Of a DNA stretch of 64,000 bases, positions 8,419 through 18,137 are shown in pieces. Position 1 is the first letter of the stretch; every line of letters begins with the position of its first letter. The notes under the pieces were generated by a model. It made no database searches, was not told where the DNA came from, and worked only from the letters and a program-made list of their open reading frames with translations. Origin of the DNA: RFSX01 sp965248155 (GTDB lineage: Bacteria; Bacteroidota; Bacteroidia; Chitinophagales; Saprospiraceae); the NCBI GenBank assembly GCA_965248155.1, contig CBDFIO010000001.1, positions 868,001 through 932,000 on the forward strand, in the 5' to 3' direction. The translations under genes were made by a program, and so were the position numbers.

Positions 8419-10428
8419 TTGACAAAAAAGGAGAATACGAGTATCTATCTGTTCAAAGAACAGCAAAGAGCATTCGATCAAGCAATCACTTTGGCTTTTT
8501 TCCTGTTTTCTAAAAAATCATTGGTCCATATTGTATGCCACACAAAATCTGAACTTGAAGATTTGATTGTGCATACCAAAAAATATGGCTTGTCCTTCCT
8601 TTTTGAAAATACAAAAGATCGAGCTCTACAGAATATTGAGATTTTAGATCAAGTATCCTGTAACATGATTTTAAGTAGAAAAGAGGAATTATTTTTTGGA
8701 CTTCAAAGCCATTTTAAAGATTTCCGAAAACCTGTTTTTGGTAAAATGAGTTTGCAACAGATTACGGACAGACTCATGTTATCAACTATTCCCATATCAG
8801 ATATACATATTGAGTTGCAGGATGCTGAATCGGCAGATACTTATTTCGCAAGCAAGATGAGACTCATCAAACAATCATTTAAAAGATTCAATTCTGAATA
8901 TGAATATTTAGACATACAGAATCCATTTTTACCAAATATTCAAAAGAGCCATTCCTATACTGAGTTACAGGAAATTCTCAGTAAGCTGATAAAAGGGATT
9001 AATGAAATAATACAATCTTTGAAATCTTCAATAAATGAATCGCAATCCAATATTGCGCAAGAAAGAAATAAACTCAAAGAAAGGAGTCAGGAATATCTTC
9101 TGGAATTAAAAACTTTACAATTGAATTCTATTCTTGACAATATTCAGGAAAATGACATTCGAGTCAAAAAGATTTTGAGTGAATTAAATCAGTTTAAAGA
9201 TCAATTTGTAAGCTCAGATCCCCTAAGCGATAATATCAGGAAGCTCAAATCTTGGATGGAAGATTCAAATCTTAATTCGAACCATCCAGACACTCCCATC
9301 GATATTAATGACTTATTATCTGACAGCCAAAAGCTTGATTTTTATTTACAAGTTGACAATGCACAAGATGATATATTGAAAATGGAAGTTTTTAAAGCTT
9401 TCAGGATCTCAAAGGCTTCGGGAATAAAGACTAATCTGAATATTTTAAATAATCTGCTAAAGCAAATTAATGCACACCTCTATTTTCTGGAATCAAATAA
9501 ACCTTATTTTGACTGGAAATACTTTTTAGATAATTTATCAGATCAGGATAAGAATTTGATCCAAAACTTAGCCGCCAATGATCAGGATTGGGAACAGTCT
9601 TTTGAAGATGCTTTTTTACGCAAATTGGTAGAACTTAGCTCAAGTCATTTACATTCAATTGAAACTTTTATTCCTATTCTTGAAAGAGAACTCGAATTAT
9701 ATCAGAAAGCAAAAATTCATAAAGCATTTCACTCGAATCTGAATCTAAACGAAAAACTAAGCCAATATAGAATCCATTGTTTAACTAAAGAAGAAATTGG
9801 CGTTCATCAAGTCCAGGATAATATTATATCTATAAATATTGATCCGGAAGAAGCAAAATCCAACAACTATGATCCTGCAGATTTTATCATCTATTCAGAA
9901 AAGAAGAAAGCGAAATTGAAACAGGGTAGTGAAATTCTGCAAAACCACAATCTATATGAAGATGATGCTGAAGTAATAAATATTAATAATGTTTCAAATG
10001 ATTTGACATATAATGAAATCAATAGTTTGTCAATATTGTTGGGTAATTATATCCACAATTTAAATGTAAGGTATCGGATATTTCAAATGAAAAAAGTTTC
10101 TCTCATTTCTTTCCTATCGCCGATTAAGAATTCTGTTTTTCTTGAGAAACTGAATAATGAGGGATTGAAAGAAATTTTTACTGATTCTTCATCGCAAAAT
10201 TTATTGCCGGGGGTTATATCTAATACAAGTACTTCCCGTTTTATACTTATTGAAGATGGAATATTAGGTATTGAAGCTGATGTAATGATAAAGGAGCAGA
10301 TTAAATTATTTCGAACAATGAAACAAATGTCTTTAGAAATCAGATATCTGTTTAATTATAATGGTCTCTCAAATACCATGAAAAGAATTGACGATATTGT
10401 AAATGAAATCAAATCAATAAATCTTTGA
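8419..10428 (+). CDS. large coiled-coil-rich protein of unknown function
   Basis: This 669-residue protein starts at a TTG (LTKKENTSIYLF if read literally) and ends 3 bases before the nuclease-like gene, suggesting cotranscription. I do not recognise a family. Residues 1-120 look globular and begin with an EQQRAFDQAI segment that superficially resembles the start of a helicase N-terminus, but there is no Walker A or B motif. Residues 185-260 are strongly helical and charged and probably form a coiled coil. The C-terminal 150 residues again look globular. There is no signal peptide or membrane segment. Being next to an HsdR_N-type nuclease suggests a DNA-related role, which is context only. 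Confidence 0.65.
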   Translation: MTKKENTSIYLFKEQQRAFDQAITLAFFLFSKKSLVHIVCHTKSELEDLIVHTKKYGLSFLFENTKDRALQNIEILDQVSCNMILSRKEELFFGLQSHFKDFRKPVFGKMSLQQITDRLMLSTIPISDIHIELQDAESADTYFASKMRLIKQSFKRFNSEYEYLDIQNPFLPNIQKSHSYTELQEILSKLIKGINEIIQSLKSSINESQSNIAQERNKLKERSQEYLLELKTLQLNSILDNIQENDIRVKKILSELNQFKDQFVSSDPLSDNIRKLKSWMEDSNLNSNHPDTPIDINDLLSDSQKLDFYLQVDNAQDDILKMEVFKAFRISKASGIKTNLNILNNLLKQINAHLYFLESNKPYFDWKYFLDNLSDQDKNLIQNLAANDQDWEQSFEDAFLRKLVELSSSHLHSIETFIPILERELELYQKAKIHKAFHSNLNLNEKLSQYRIHCLTKEEIGVHQVQDNIISINIDPEEAKSNNYDPADFIIYSEKKKAKLKQGSEILQNHNLYEDDAEVININNVSNDLTYNEINSLSILLGNYIHNLNVRYRIFQMKKVSLISFLSPIKNSVFLEKLNNEGLKEIFTDSSSQNLLPGVISNTSTSRFILIEDGILGIEADVMIKEQIKLFRTMKQMSLEIRYLFNYNGLSNTMKRIDDIVNEIKSINL

Positions 10429-10431
10429 AAG

Positions 10432-10875
10432 ATGGACCTTGATCTTTCTAAATATCATGAATTTTTAAAAATTGAGAAGAGAGCATCAGAGAGATATATT
10501 TTTGATCCTATTCGGAAAGATTATTTATTAGTTCAGCCTGAAGAACTCGTCAGACAAAGTTGGGTTCAGTATTTAATAAGAGAAAGAAATATTTCAGCAG
10601 CTTCAATCGCCGTAGAAAAGCAAATAAAGCTTTTTAATGAAGCTAAAAGATTTGATTTGTTGCTCTATTCAAAAGGAATTCCGCAAATCCTATTTGAATT
10701 CAAAAGTTTCAAAACCAAGATCACCGAAAGTACATGTCAGCAAGTAGCGGCATATAATTTTGAACTTAAAGTTCCTTATATCATAATCAGCAATGGCCTT
10801 AAACATTTGGCCTACGCTGTAAATTTTGAAGACCATTCTATTGAGGAGATTAATCATTTTCCAGATTTATCTTAA
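10432..10875 (+). CDS. HsdR N-terminal-like (HSDR_N_2) nuclease domain protein
   Basis: The 147-residue protein matches the stand-alone type I restriction R-subunit N-terminal domain. It has an RQSWVQYLI helix, then RFDLLLYSKGIPQILFEFKSF, which holds a PD-(D/E)xK-type core (D at about residue 80, E-F-K at about 94), and AYNFELKVPYIIISNG. No helicase motor, methylase or specificity subunit is nearby, so it is not a full restriction system. Single-domain versions are widespread in Bacteroidota and uncharacterised. It lies 3 bases after the coiled-coil gene and is probably translated with it. Confidence 0.78.
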   Translation: MDLDLSKYHEFLKIEKRASERYIFDPIRKDYLLVQPEELVRQSWVQYLIRERNISAASIAVEKQIKLFNEAKRFDLLLYSKGIPQILFEFKSFKTKITESTCQQVAAYNFELKVPYIIISNGLKHLAYAVNFEDHSIEEINHFPDLS

Positions 10876-11010
10876 GCTTGATATCCGTTGTTTTATTTTC
10901 CTTTGATTATTATATTTGAGTATAAATCAGTGAATAGCTATGTCAATGATTAACTTTTATAATTTGTTAATAAATGATAGCTTTACCAAGCCTGAAAATG
11001 TAGAGTCGCA

Positions 11011-11943
11011 TTGAAAGAAAATAGAATTTTAATCACCGGAGCAAATGGTCAAATTGGGCAAGTCCTCAGCGAAGCCCTGAAAGTTCGATATGGCCATGAT
11101 AATGTTATTTCCTCTGATCTTAAATCATTAGGACAAGAAGGTCTCTTTGAAATCCTGGATGTTACAGATAAGAATAAAATGGAAGCTATTATAAGGGATT
11201 ATAAGATTACCCAGATCTATCATCTCGCCGCTTTATTATCCTCAAAAGGAGAAAAGAATATAGATCTAACCTGGCACATCAATATGGAAGCTTACAGAGA
11301 TGTGTTACAATTAGCTCATGAATGTGATATTGATCGTGTATTTTTTCCGTCAACAATTGGAGTCTATGGAAAGACTACTCCCAGAGTTTCTACACCCCAG
11401 TTCAGTTCTTTTATTCCTGATACGGTTTATGGCATTTCTAAAATGACTGGAGAGATGTGGAGTCAATATTATCGAAACAGATTTGGTCTGGATATTCGTT
11501 CTATCAGATATCCCGGCGTCATCAGTTATCAAAGTATTCCTAGTGGAGGAACTACAGATTTTGCTGTAGAGATGTTTTTTGATGCTTTAAAGACTGGCCA
11601 CTACAAATGTTATCTGAAAGATGATACAAGACTACCTATGGTCTATATGCCCGATGTCATCAAAGGAACGATACAGTTAATGGAAGCAGATCCCGAATCA
11701 TTAAGTATTGCTCATGGCTATAATTTGTCAGCCTTTTCACTTTCTCCAAAGCAGTTATTCCATTCTATAAGTCAGTATGTTTCTAATTTTACAATTGAGT
11801 ATAATCCTGATAACAGACAACTTATAGCTGATTCCTGGTCCGAGTCTATTGATGACTCATTAGCCAGGAATGACTGGAATTGGTCACCGGAGTATGATAT
11901 GGAAGCAATGGTTAAAGACATGATTGAACATATTCGAACATAA
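11011..11943 (+). CDS. SDR-type L-threonine 3-dehydrogenase
   Basis: This is a 310-residue extended short-chain dehydrogenase. The NAD site reads ITGANGQIGQ, the active site is YGISK (Tyr near 142, Lys 146) and there is an SSTIGVYG-like block (FFPSTIGVYG). It is closer to the UDP-galactose epimerase-like threonine dehydrogenases of Bacteroidota and archaea than to sugar epimerases: RYPGVISY, SGGTTDFAVEMF and LPMVYMPDVIKGT are typical. The reaction is L-threonine plus NAD+ to 2-amino-3-oxobutyrate. Translation starts at a TTG codon. No kbl (2-amino-3-ketobutyrate lyase) gene is adjacent. Confidence 0.83.
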   Translation: MKENRILITGANGQIGQVLSEALKVRYGHDNVISSDLKSLGQEGLFEILDVTDKNKMEAIIRDYKITQIYHLAALLSSKGEKNIDLTWHINMEAYRDVLQLAHECDIDRVFFPSTIGVYGKTTPRVSTPQFSSFIPDTVYGISKMTGEMWSQYYRNRFGLDIRSIRYPGVISYQSIPSGGTTDFAVEMFFDALKTGHYKCYLKDDTRLPMVYMPDVIKGTIQLMEADPESLSIAHGYNLSAFSLSPKQLFHSISQYVSNFTIEYNPDNRQLIADSWSESIDDSLARNDWNWSPEYDMEAMVKDMIEHIRT

Positions 11944-11972
11944 TTCTCGTTTATTATCCAGATATTCAACCT

Positions 11973-14249
11973 ATGAGATTGAGAATATTATTACTAGCAT
12001 TTATCACAGTTTGTTGCTCACAATTATTATCTCAACAATCAGGGATTACTGGTATAGTTCAGGATAGTCTGGATTCAACAAATCTATTTGGGGCAACCAT
12101 AAAAATAGAAGACGGTGGAGCAACAACTGATTACAATGGTCAATTTGTACTTAGTTGTAATCCCGGTGAGTATGACTTAATCATAAGTTATATCGGCTAT
12201 AAAACTAAAACAATAAAAGTCTCAGTTGCCGATGGAAAACAAACTTCTATCACCATAGCATTGAGTCAATCTTCAACTGTCCTGAATCTGACTACTATAA
12301 CAGGCTCCAAGTATGAACGAAGTGTTGCCCGATCGCCAATTTCGATTAATGTGATTAAATCTCAATTGATTGAAAATACCAATACCGTTAGAATAAGTTC
12401 TCTTCTTGATAAAATACCTGGAGTTCAGATTGTCGATAATCAAGCCATCATTCGTGGTGGATCAGGGTGGTCTTATGGTGCGGGAAGCCGTGTCTTACTC
12501 CTTATTGATGATATTCCGGCGCTTCAGGGTGATGCTGGAAGACCATTATGGGGAGATGTGCCAGTTGAGAACATCAGTCAAGTTGAAGTATTAAAAGGAG
12601 CGTCTTCTACCTTATATGGTTCCTCTGCAATGAACGGAATTATTAATATAAGGACAGGATATGCAACTGCAAAACCTGTAACAAAAGCTTATATGTCCTA
12701 TACTCATTATATGGACCCTGAGGATATAAATAAAAAGTGGTGGGATTCTGCTCCATCAAGATTGTCAGCCGGCATAGTACATAAGAGAAGGATTGGAAAA
12801 TTGGATCTCGTTGCTAATGGATATATTGAGAATTTCGATAGTTATTATGAAAATGGCTTTGAGAATAAATTTAGATTGTCAGCAAACGCAAAATATAGGA
12901 TCAATGACAGAATAACGATTGCTTTCAATTCACTTTATAATTATGCAGAAGCTGCAGACCCATTTGTATGGATGAATGGAGGGAGCGGAGCATATAAAGG
13001 AGCTGATGGAACGTTTTCCGAAAGAAATACGACTAGGTTTTACATCGACCCTCAAATTACAATCTATAGTAAAAATAATGATCGTCACAAATTCCTGAGC
13101 AGATACTATTATGTAAACAACGATAATAATCTAGGGCAAGCCAATACTTCAACAAACACCTATTTTGAATATCAATACTTAAAATCCCTATTTGGAGGGA
13201 AAACAGAATTGGCTTCAGGTATTGTAGGTCAATTTATCGAATCAGATTCCGAATTATTTGGTAATGTAAAATTGAATTCTGGAAATATCGGTGGCTTTAC
13301 TCAACTAGATCATAAGTTCAACGACAAGCTTACAGTTTCTGCAGGTTTAAGATATGAATACAATGAGCAGAGGAGTCCGGAAGTTTTTCAGGGAGACACG
13401 ATTCCAGATGGAAAATCCAGTGAATCCAAATTAATTTCCAGAGTAGGATTTAATTATGCGATGGATGAAACGACGTTTTTCAGAGCCTCCTGGGGCCAGG
13501 GGTATCGATATCCAACGATGGCTGAAAAATTTATAAAAACTACTGTAAGCTCAATTTTGGTTTTCCCAAATGTAAATCTTCAATCTGAATCAGGATGGAG
13601 TTCTGAATTTGGATTAATAAAAGGAATAAAACTGGGAACTTGGGTAGGTCATATTGATGCAAGTATATTTTGGTCGCAATATGATAATATGACAGAATTT
13701 ACAGCTCAAACCATTGATGGGAGCTTAGGTTTTCAATCCGTTAATGTAGGCTCTACTGATATCAAAGGATTTGAACTAAGTCTCTTAGGGCAGTCAACAA
13801 TATTTAATATCCCGGTTAATCTTATTGCTGGCTATACCATGGTAAATCCTAAATATCAGGAATTTGTGGAAGGCTCACCTGTTTATAATTCAATAACTGC
13901 TCCTATCGGTGAAAGTGAAAAAAGAAATTTTCTTAAATATAGAAGCAAGCACAATTTTAAAATCGATATAGAAACATTCATAGGTCAGTTTTCGATAGGA
14001 CTATCTGGTAATTATGCAAGTGAAGTTGTAACAATGGATGCTCTGCTTTCTAATTTTTCTCAAATAGGCCTCTATAGAGAGGCAAATCCTGGAGGGTATT
14101 TTAAGTTCGATGCACGTCTTGGATTTACAAAGGGCAATTTTAAGCTATCATTGCATGGAGTCAACCTGTTAAATAAAGAATATACTGTTAGACCCGGCCT
14201 GTTGGAACCACCGAGGAACATTTCAATGAGATTAGATGTTGAATTTTAG
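11973..14249 (+). CDS. TonB-dependent outer-membrane receptor
   Basis: The 758-residue protein has a signal peptide. A CarboxypepD_reg beta-sandwich domain (ITGIVQDSLDSTNLFGATI, ending in YIGYKTKTIKV) follows, then a plug domain (LLDKIPGVQI, IDDIPALQGD, VEVLKGASSTLYGSSAMNGIINI) and a large beta-barrel ending in a terminal Phe (SMRLDVEF). It would import a TonB-dependent substrate such as a siderophore, haem or cobalamin. No SusD partner or metabolic gene is attached, so SusC status is unlikely and the substrate is unknown. It begins 29 bases after the threonine dehydrogenase stop. Confidence 0.92.
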   Translation: MRLRILLLAFITVCCSQLLSQQSGITGIVQDSLDSTNLFGATIKIEDGGATTDYNGQFVLSCNPGEYDLIISYIGYKTKTIKVSVADGKQTSITIALSQSSTVLNLTTITGSKYERSVARSPISINVIKSQLIENTNTVRISSLLDKIPGVQIVDNQAIIRGGSGWSYGAGSRVLLLIDDIPALQGDAGRPLWGDVPVENISQVEVLKGASSTLYGSSAMNGIINIRTGYATAKPVTKAYMSYTHYMDPEDINKKWWDSAPSRLSAGIVHKRRIGKLDLVANGYIENFDSYYENGFENKFRLSANAKYRINDRITIAFNSLYNYAEAADPFVWMNGGSGAYKGADGTFSERNTTRFYIDPQITIYSKNNDRHKFLSRYYYVNNDNNLGQANTSTNTYFEYQYLKSLFGGKTELASGIVGQFIESDSELFGNVKLNSGNIGGFTQLDHKFNDKLTVSAGLRYEYNEQRSPEVFQGDTIPDGKSSESKLISRVGFNYAMDETTFFRASWGQGYRYPTMAEKFIKTTVSSILVFPNVNLQSESGWSSEFGLIKGIKLGTWVGHIDASIFWSQYDNMTEFTAQTIDGSLGFQSVNVGSTDIKGFELSLLGQSTIFNIPVNLIAGYTMVNPKYQEFVEGSPVYNSITAPIGESEKRNFLKYRSKHNFKIDIETFIGQFSIGLSGNYASEVVTMDALLSNFSQIGLYREANPGGYFKFDARLGFTKGNFKLSLHGVNLLNKEYTVRPGLLEPPRNISMRLDVEF

Positions 14250-14337
14250 ATTATAGATATAAGATTTTATATCTGAGAATTTCTGAAATTACTATTGAAC
14301 TAATTGAACATAAATTATCGTTATATTTATACATCGT

Positions 14338-14592
14338 ATGACAGCTGATAAAAATATAATACAATCTGCAAAGACCAAGCTCCGCATTGCTGCAATGAGT
14401 AATGACAAAAGGATGCATGTTGTTCCTTCTGTTAGGGGATGGATTGTTAAAAAAGAAGGATCAAAAAGACCATCAGGTGTATATAAAACGATGTCGGATG
14501 CCATCAATGGTGCTGTTGGTTTTAAATACGAAAAAACTTCCATTATTATCCACCAAAAGGACGGTTCAGTTCAACTTTGGGCTGGAGAATAA
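14338..14592 (+). CDS. DUF2188 small protein
   Basis: The 84-residue protein carries a DUF2188 domain: MHVVPSVRGWIVKKEGSKRPSGVYKT, then a repeat-like second half ending IIIHQKDGSVQLW. The fold is a small alpha/beta unit of unknown function. It has no signal peptide. It ends 3 bases before the next ORF, which suggests the two are translated together. Confidence 0.8.
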   Translation: MTADKNIIQSAKTKLRIAAMSNDKRMHVVPSVRGWIVKKEGSKRPSGVYKTMSDAINGAVGFKYEKTSIIIHQKDGSVQLWAGE

Positions 14593-14595
14593 ACT

Positions 14596-15207
14596 ATGCC
14601 TTTTTCAATAAATGTATTTATTAATTGTCCATTTGATGATGATTACTTTCCTATTTTAAGAGCTATTTTATTTTGTTTAATCTATCTGGATTATAATCCC
14701 CTAATTTCAGAGACCACGGATTCAGGAGCTAATAGATTATCTAAACTCAAAACTTTAATCGGTAATTCATCTCTTTCTATTCACGATATTTCAAGAGTTG
14801 AATTGAATAGTAGTAATCTCCCAAGATTCAATATGCCATTTGAATGCGGGATTGATTTTGGTTTCAAATTAGCAGGTCGGAAAAAATATGCTTCTAAATC
14901 GTTTTTAATTTTGGAAAAGGAGAAATACAGATATCAGATTTTCATGTCCGATATTGCAGGTAATGACATACGTGCTCATGATAATGATCCAGAACAGGCT
15001 ATTAAGCATGTCAGAGACTGGATAAAGCTTAATACTTCGGAACATGTGGATTGGCCATCAGAAATATGGTTGGTATTTAATGAGTTTATGTATGACCATG
15101 TACGAACTGCGGACGAAGATGGATATGATCCACAAGATATGAATGCGATAACATTCAGTGACTTGATTGGATTAATCAAAGAGTGGATAAAAAGTTGGCG
15201 GAAGTGA
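14596..15207 (+). CDS. TIR / nucleoside deoxyribosyltransferase-like cytoplasmic protein
   Basis: The 203-residue protein belongs to a widespread uncharacterised family with the motifs NVFINCPFDDDY, SIHDISR, PRFNMPFECGIDFG, KYRYQIFMSDIAGNDIRAH and AIKHVRDWI. The order is a first beta strand with FINCPF, a D-x-S block, then a glutamate in a helix (FECGIDFGFKL). This resembles nucleoside 2-deoxyribosyltransferases and TIR NADases, where that glutamate is catalytic. It could therefore cleave an N-glycosidic bond of a nucleotide such as NAD+. That is a fold-level inference and is not shown. It follows the DUF2188 gene by 3 bases. Confidence 0.6.
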   Translation: MPFSINVFINCPFDDDYFPILRAILFCLIYLDYNPLISETTDSGANRLSKLKTLIGNSSLSIHDISRVELNSSNLPRFNMPFECGIDFGFKLAGRKKYASKSFLILEKEKYRYQIFMSDIAGNDIRAHDNDPEQAIKHVRDWIKLNTSEHVDWPSEIWLVFNEFMYDHVRTADEDGYDPQDMNAITFSDLIGLIKEWIKSWRK

Positions 15208-15249
15208 AACGCCATAAAACATTGTAGGTAAATAAAACATATAAATATT

Positions 15250-16209
15250 ATGAAAATATTTTTGTCCCTTATACTTCTAGCCTGTCTACAGATCTCATGT
15301 AAAGGCGATCCTAATACCGTACAGGAATCCATTGATATTCCATCAGTTGACATGACCGAAGAAGCTCAAGAGGAATCAAGTTCTAGCGATACAATAATCA
15401 CAGAAGAATATAAAGAAGAGGAAGAGTTCAACAAGACCGAAGTCATTCAGAAAGATTCAATGCATGTAAAACCCAAGTCGGTACCTAAGCCTGAAGTTGA
15501 ACCCGTCGATGATGTAATTGGAAAAGTGAAAATTGAGAAAACCAAAATATTCGTAAAAGAACAGGCTAAACCATTAACAGATCATTCGAAATGGGATCAG
15601 CTGCTCTCCAAGCATGTGAGCTCCACAGGACAAGTCAATTATAAAGCATTCAAATATGATGAAGAGAAACTGGATAGCTACCTTTCTACATTATCAGGGA
15701 CAGATCTAAGCCCGTTGAATCGAAACGAACAATTGGCGTTTTGGATTAATGCCTATAATGCATTTACTATAAAAAAAATCCTTGCCAACTATCCTGTCAA
15801 TTCGATTACAGATTTAGATAATGGTAAACCATGGGATGTGAAATGGATTAAGTTAAACGGAACAGTATTATCTCTTAATCAGATTGAAAATGAAATAATT
15901 CGACCCACATTCAATGAACCACGAATTCACTTTGCAGTGAATTGTGCCGCATCTTCTTGTCCACCCTTGATGAATAAAGCCTGGACCGGAGATAATTTAA
16001 AAGACAAGTTGAATTCTCAAACCAAAGCCTTTATCAATAACAAAAACTACAATGAAATATCTTCCAGTTCAATCAAAGTCTCAAAAATTTTCGACTGGTA
16101 TCGTGTTGATTTTGGAAATTTGATAGAATTTCTAAATAAGTATAGCTCAATAAAAATAGATTCCGATGCTAAGATCGAATTCAAAGAATATAATTGGGCC
16201 CTTAATTAA
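15250..16209 (+). CDS. DUF547 lipoprotein
   Basis: The 319-residue protein has a probable lipoprotein leader (LILLAC, cysteine at residue 12). An acidic, Glu/Lys-rich linker runs to about residue 110, followed by a DUF547 domain. The domain is well marked: YKAFKYDEEKLDSYL, EQLAFWINAYNAFTIK, PWDVKWIKLNG, HFAVNCAASSCPPL and SKIFDWYRVDF. The conserved Cys/His arrangement recalls a papain-like fold; the function is unknown. It is 9 bases upstream of the dehydrogenase gene, so they may form an operon. Confidence 0.87.
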   Translation: MKIFLSLILLACLQISCKGDPNTVQESIDIPSVDMTEEAQEESSSSDTIITEEYKEEEEFNKTEVIQKDSMHVKPKSVPKPEVEPVDDVIGKVKIEKTKIFVKEQAKPLTDHSKWDQLLSKHVSSTGQVNYKAFKYDEEKLDSYLSTLSGTDLSPLNRNEQLAFWINAYNAFTIKKILANYPVNSITDLDNGKPWDVKWIKLNGTVLSLNQIENEIIRPTFNEPRIHFAVNCAASSCPPLMNKAWTGDNLKDKLNSQTKAFINNKNYNEISSSSIKVSKIFDWYRVDFGNLIEFLNKYSSIKIDSDAKIEFKEYNWALN

Positions 16210-16218
16210 TTAATTTAA

Positions 16219-17181
16219 ATGAATACTAGACCATCCATCGTTTTTTTAGACAGTGAAACTGTAAATAAGGGAGATGTTGACTTTTCAGTTTTAGAAACTT
16301 TAGGAGAGTTAACGACTTACGACTATAGCGAAGCGAATAAAGTTGCTGAAAGAATAAAAAATGCGGATATAATTATTTGCAATAAGACGATTATTTCAAG
16401 CGCACTAATTGATGAGGCACACCGTCTGAAATATATTGTAGTATCCGCTACCGGTTATAATAATATTGATCTTGAAGCCGCGAAGAGTAAAGGTATTGCC
16501 GTCAGCAATGTCAGTGGGTATAGTACTTCATCAGTAGCCCAACATGTGTTTGCATTATTGCTGGCATATTACAATAGGGTAGAATCCTATAACGATAAAA
16601 ACAAACTTGGGGCATGGTCGAAACAAAAATTATTTTCTTATTGGGATCATCCTATTGAAGAGTTAAGCGATAAAACTTTAGGGATTCTTGGCTTGGGTAC
16701 TATAGGGAGAGCTGTAGCACAAATTGCTTTAGCTTTTGGTATGAAAGTTATCGCAACTCACAGGCACCCTGAAAGAGATGCCTTATCTGGAGTTGAGTTC
16801 GTTGATCTCGATATACTTTTCCAAAAGTCTGATATTTTGAGTTTGCATGTTCCATTGAATGAAAGCACAAAATTTATAATTAATCGTTTATCTCTGATGA
16901 AAATGAATACGCATTCTATAATAATCAATACATCGAGAGGAGGGTTAATAAATGAACCAGATTTAGCGGAAGCTTTAAAAAATAATCAAATCCAAGCTGC
17001 ACTTTTGGATGTTTTAAGCGAAGAGCCTCCATCCAGTGAACAAGTATTAATTGGTCCTGAGAATGTATTTACAACTCCTCATCAGGCGTGGGCAAGTAAG
17101 CAATCCAGACAAAGATTGATAAAGGGGGTAGAAGATAATATCAAGGCATTTTTGGAGGGTAATCCTCAAAACTTGGTTTGA
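16219..17181 (+). CDS. D-2-hydroxyacid dehydrogenase
   Basis: The 320-residue protein is a D-isomer specific 2-hydroxyacid dehydrogenase. The NAD-binding glycine motif is GILGLGTIGRAV (near residue 155), and the catalytic Arg lies in INTSRGGLIN with the His in TTPHQAWAS. It reduces 2-oxo acids such as hydroxypyruvate or glyoxylate with NAD(P)H. Glycerate dehydrogenase-like enzymes are the closest in motif pattern. No serine-pathway gene is adjacent, so the substrate is open. Confidence 0.87.
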   Translation: MNTRPSIVFLDSETVNKGDVDFSVLETLGELTTYDYSEANKVAERIKNADIIICNKTIISSALIDEAHRLKYIVVSATGYNNIDLEAAKSKGIAVSNVSGYSTSSVAQHVFALLLAYYNRVESYNDKNKLGAWSKQKLFSYWDHPIEELSDKTLGILGLGTIGRAVAQIALAFGMKVIATHRHPERDALSGVEFVDLDILFQKSDILSLHVPLNESTKFIINRLSLMKMNTHSIIINTSRGGLINEPDLAEALKNNQIQAALLDVLSEEPPSSEQVLIGPENVFTTPHQAWASKQSRQRLIKGVEDNIKAFLEGNPQNLV

Positions 17182-17230
17182 TTGCATAATCTTCAAGCTT
17201 GCTTCATTTACCAAAAAAAATCCGATATAA

Positions 17231-17704
17231 TTAAAGAGCAGGTATCCTGAGCATTTGTCCCGGATAGATCAGATTCGGATCTTTCAACATAGGTTGATTG
17301 GCTTCAAAAATCACATTGTATTTCATTGGATCACCATAAAAAGACTTTGCAATCTTAGAAAGAGAATCACCGCTTTGCACTTCATACAGTTGAGCTTCCG
17401 GTTCTGGATTTACGACTGAAATTCTATCATCGATCGTAGAAACACCTTCAAGGTTACCAAGAATTAATATTGCCCTTTCACGATCCTGTTGAGTATCAGC
17501 TTCACCGTAGATGGTTACAACATCATTGTTGATTTCTACATCAATATTTTGAACATTCAGACCGGCCCCTTGAAGAATTCCTTCCAGAAGACCTTCTTGT
17601 CTTTCTTTGGCTGCATCTGCGGATTTGTTTTTCGCTTCATTTTTTTTGGCAGAAGATTTAAGTGCCCCCATTCCTGCTGTTTTAAGAAAAGAGAATAGTC
17701 CCAT
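17231..17704 (-). CDS. kbp: BON-LysM protein, Kbp (YgaU) homologue
   Basis: The 157-residue protein begins MGLFSFLKTAG, like E. coli Kbp. A BON domain (about residues 45-95, INNDVVTIYGEA) follows, then one LysM domain (YEVQSGDSLSKIAKSFYGDPMKYNVIFEANQPMLKDP split over residues 108-145) ending YPGQMLRIP. In E. coli this protein binds K+ in the cytoplasm. The order, size and terminal sequences match, including the lack of a signal peptide. It is monocistronic. Confidence 0.87.
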   Translation of the reverse strand: MGLFSFLKTAGMGALKSSAKKNEAKNKSADAAKERQEGLLEGILQGAGLNVQNIDVEINNDVVTIYGEADTQQDRERAILILGNLEGVSTIDDRISVVNPEPEAQLYEVQSGDSLSKIAKSFYGDPMKYNVIFEANQPMLKDPNLIYPGQMLRIPAL

Positions 17705-17890
17705 AGATTAATTGTTAGTTTTTAATGAAAAAAAAGTGTTCATGAATGTAACTATAAGTTGCTGGCAATAATTCAGATTAACGATGAAAAATTGACGGGA
17801 TAGGCGTTAAAAAGAGCAATGAAGTTATATCCAGCGTCTCGGACTCAACTGGAGAGGCTTGTAGACTTGGTCTAGTTTTATCTTCCGTTT

Positions 17891-18097
17891 TTATTCAATA
17901 ACTACTTTGTTGAATCCTTTTGTTGCCCAGTTTTCAATGTGTTTATTTAATTGCACCAACATATAATATGAATCTAATAGAAAATCATACTTATACTTAA
18001 CACCACTTTTATGGACAATGATATAGTTTCGTTTAAATTTTCCTTTAGCTTCATGATAAACCTCAGAAATATTTTCATGTGGAATTCCATATTCATG
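17891..18097 (-). pseudogene. C-terminal gene fragment abutting IS3 copy A
   Basis: A reading frame enters from the IS end at 18097 and runs to a TAA at 17891-17893, giving about 68 residues (HEYGIPHENISEVYHEAKG ... NKVVIE). It has no start codon of its own. I do not recognise the family, and it does not look like the missing end of the DUF6624 gene on the other side of the element. It is probably the remains of a separate gene cut by IS movement. Confidence 0.55.
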
Positions 18098-18137
18098 TGT
18101 AGGTCTTCAAACCAAAGTGGACAATAAGTGAATAAAA

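Noticed and set aside
10432..10875. Complete type I restriction system
   Set aside because: Only the N-terminal nuclease-like domain is present; there is no helicase, methylase or specificity gene in the window.
14255..14274. Perfect 8-bp inverted repeat AGATATAA/TTATATCT after the TonB receptor gene
   Set aside because: It has no G-C pairs in the loop-closing part and no T-run after it, so it is not a convincing terminator; such AT palindromes are expected by chance here.
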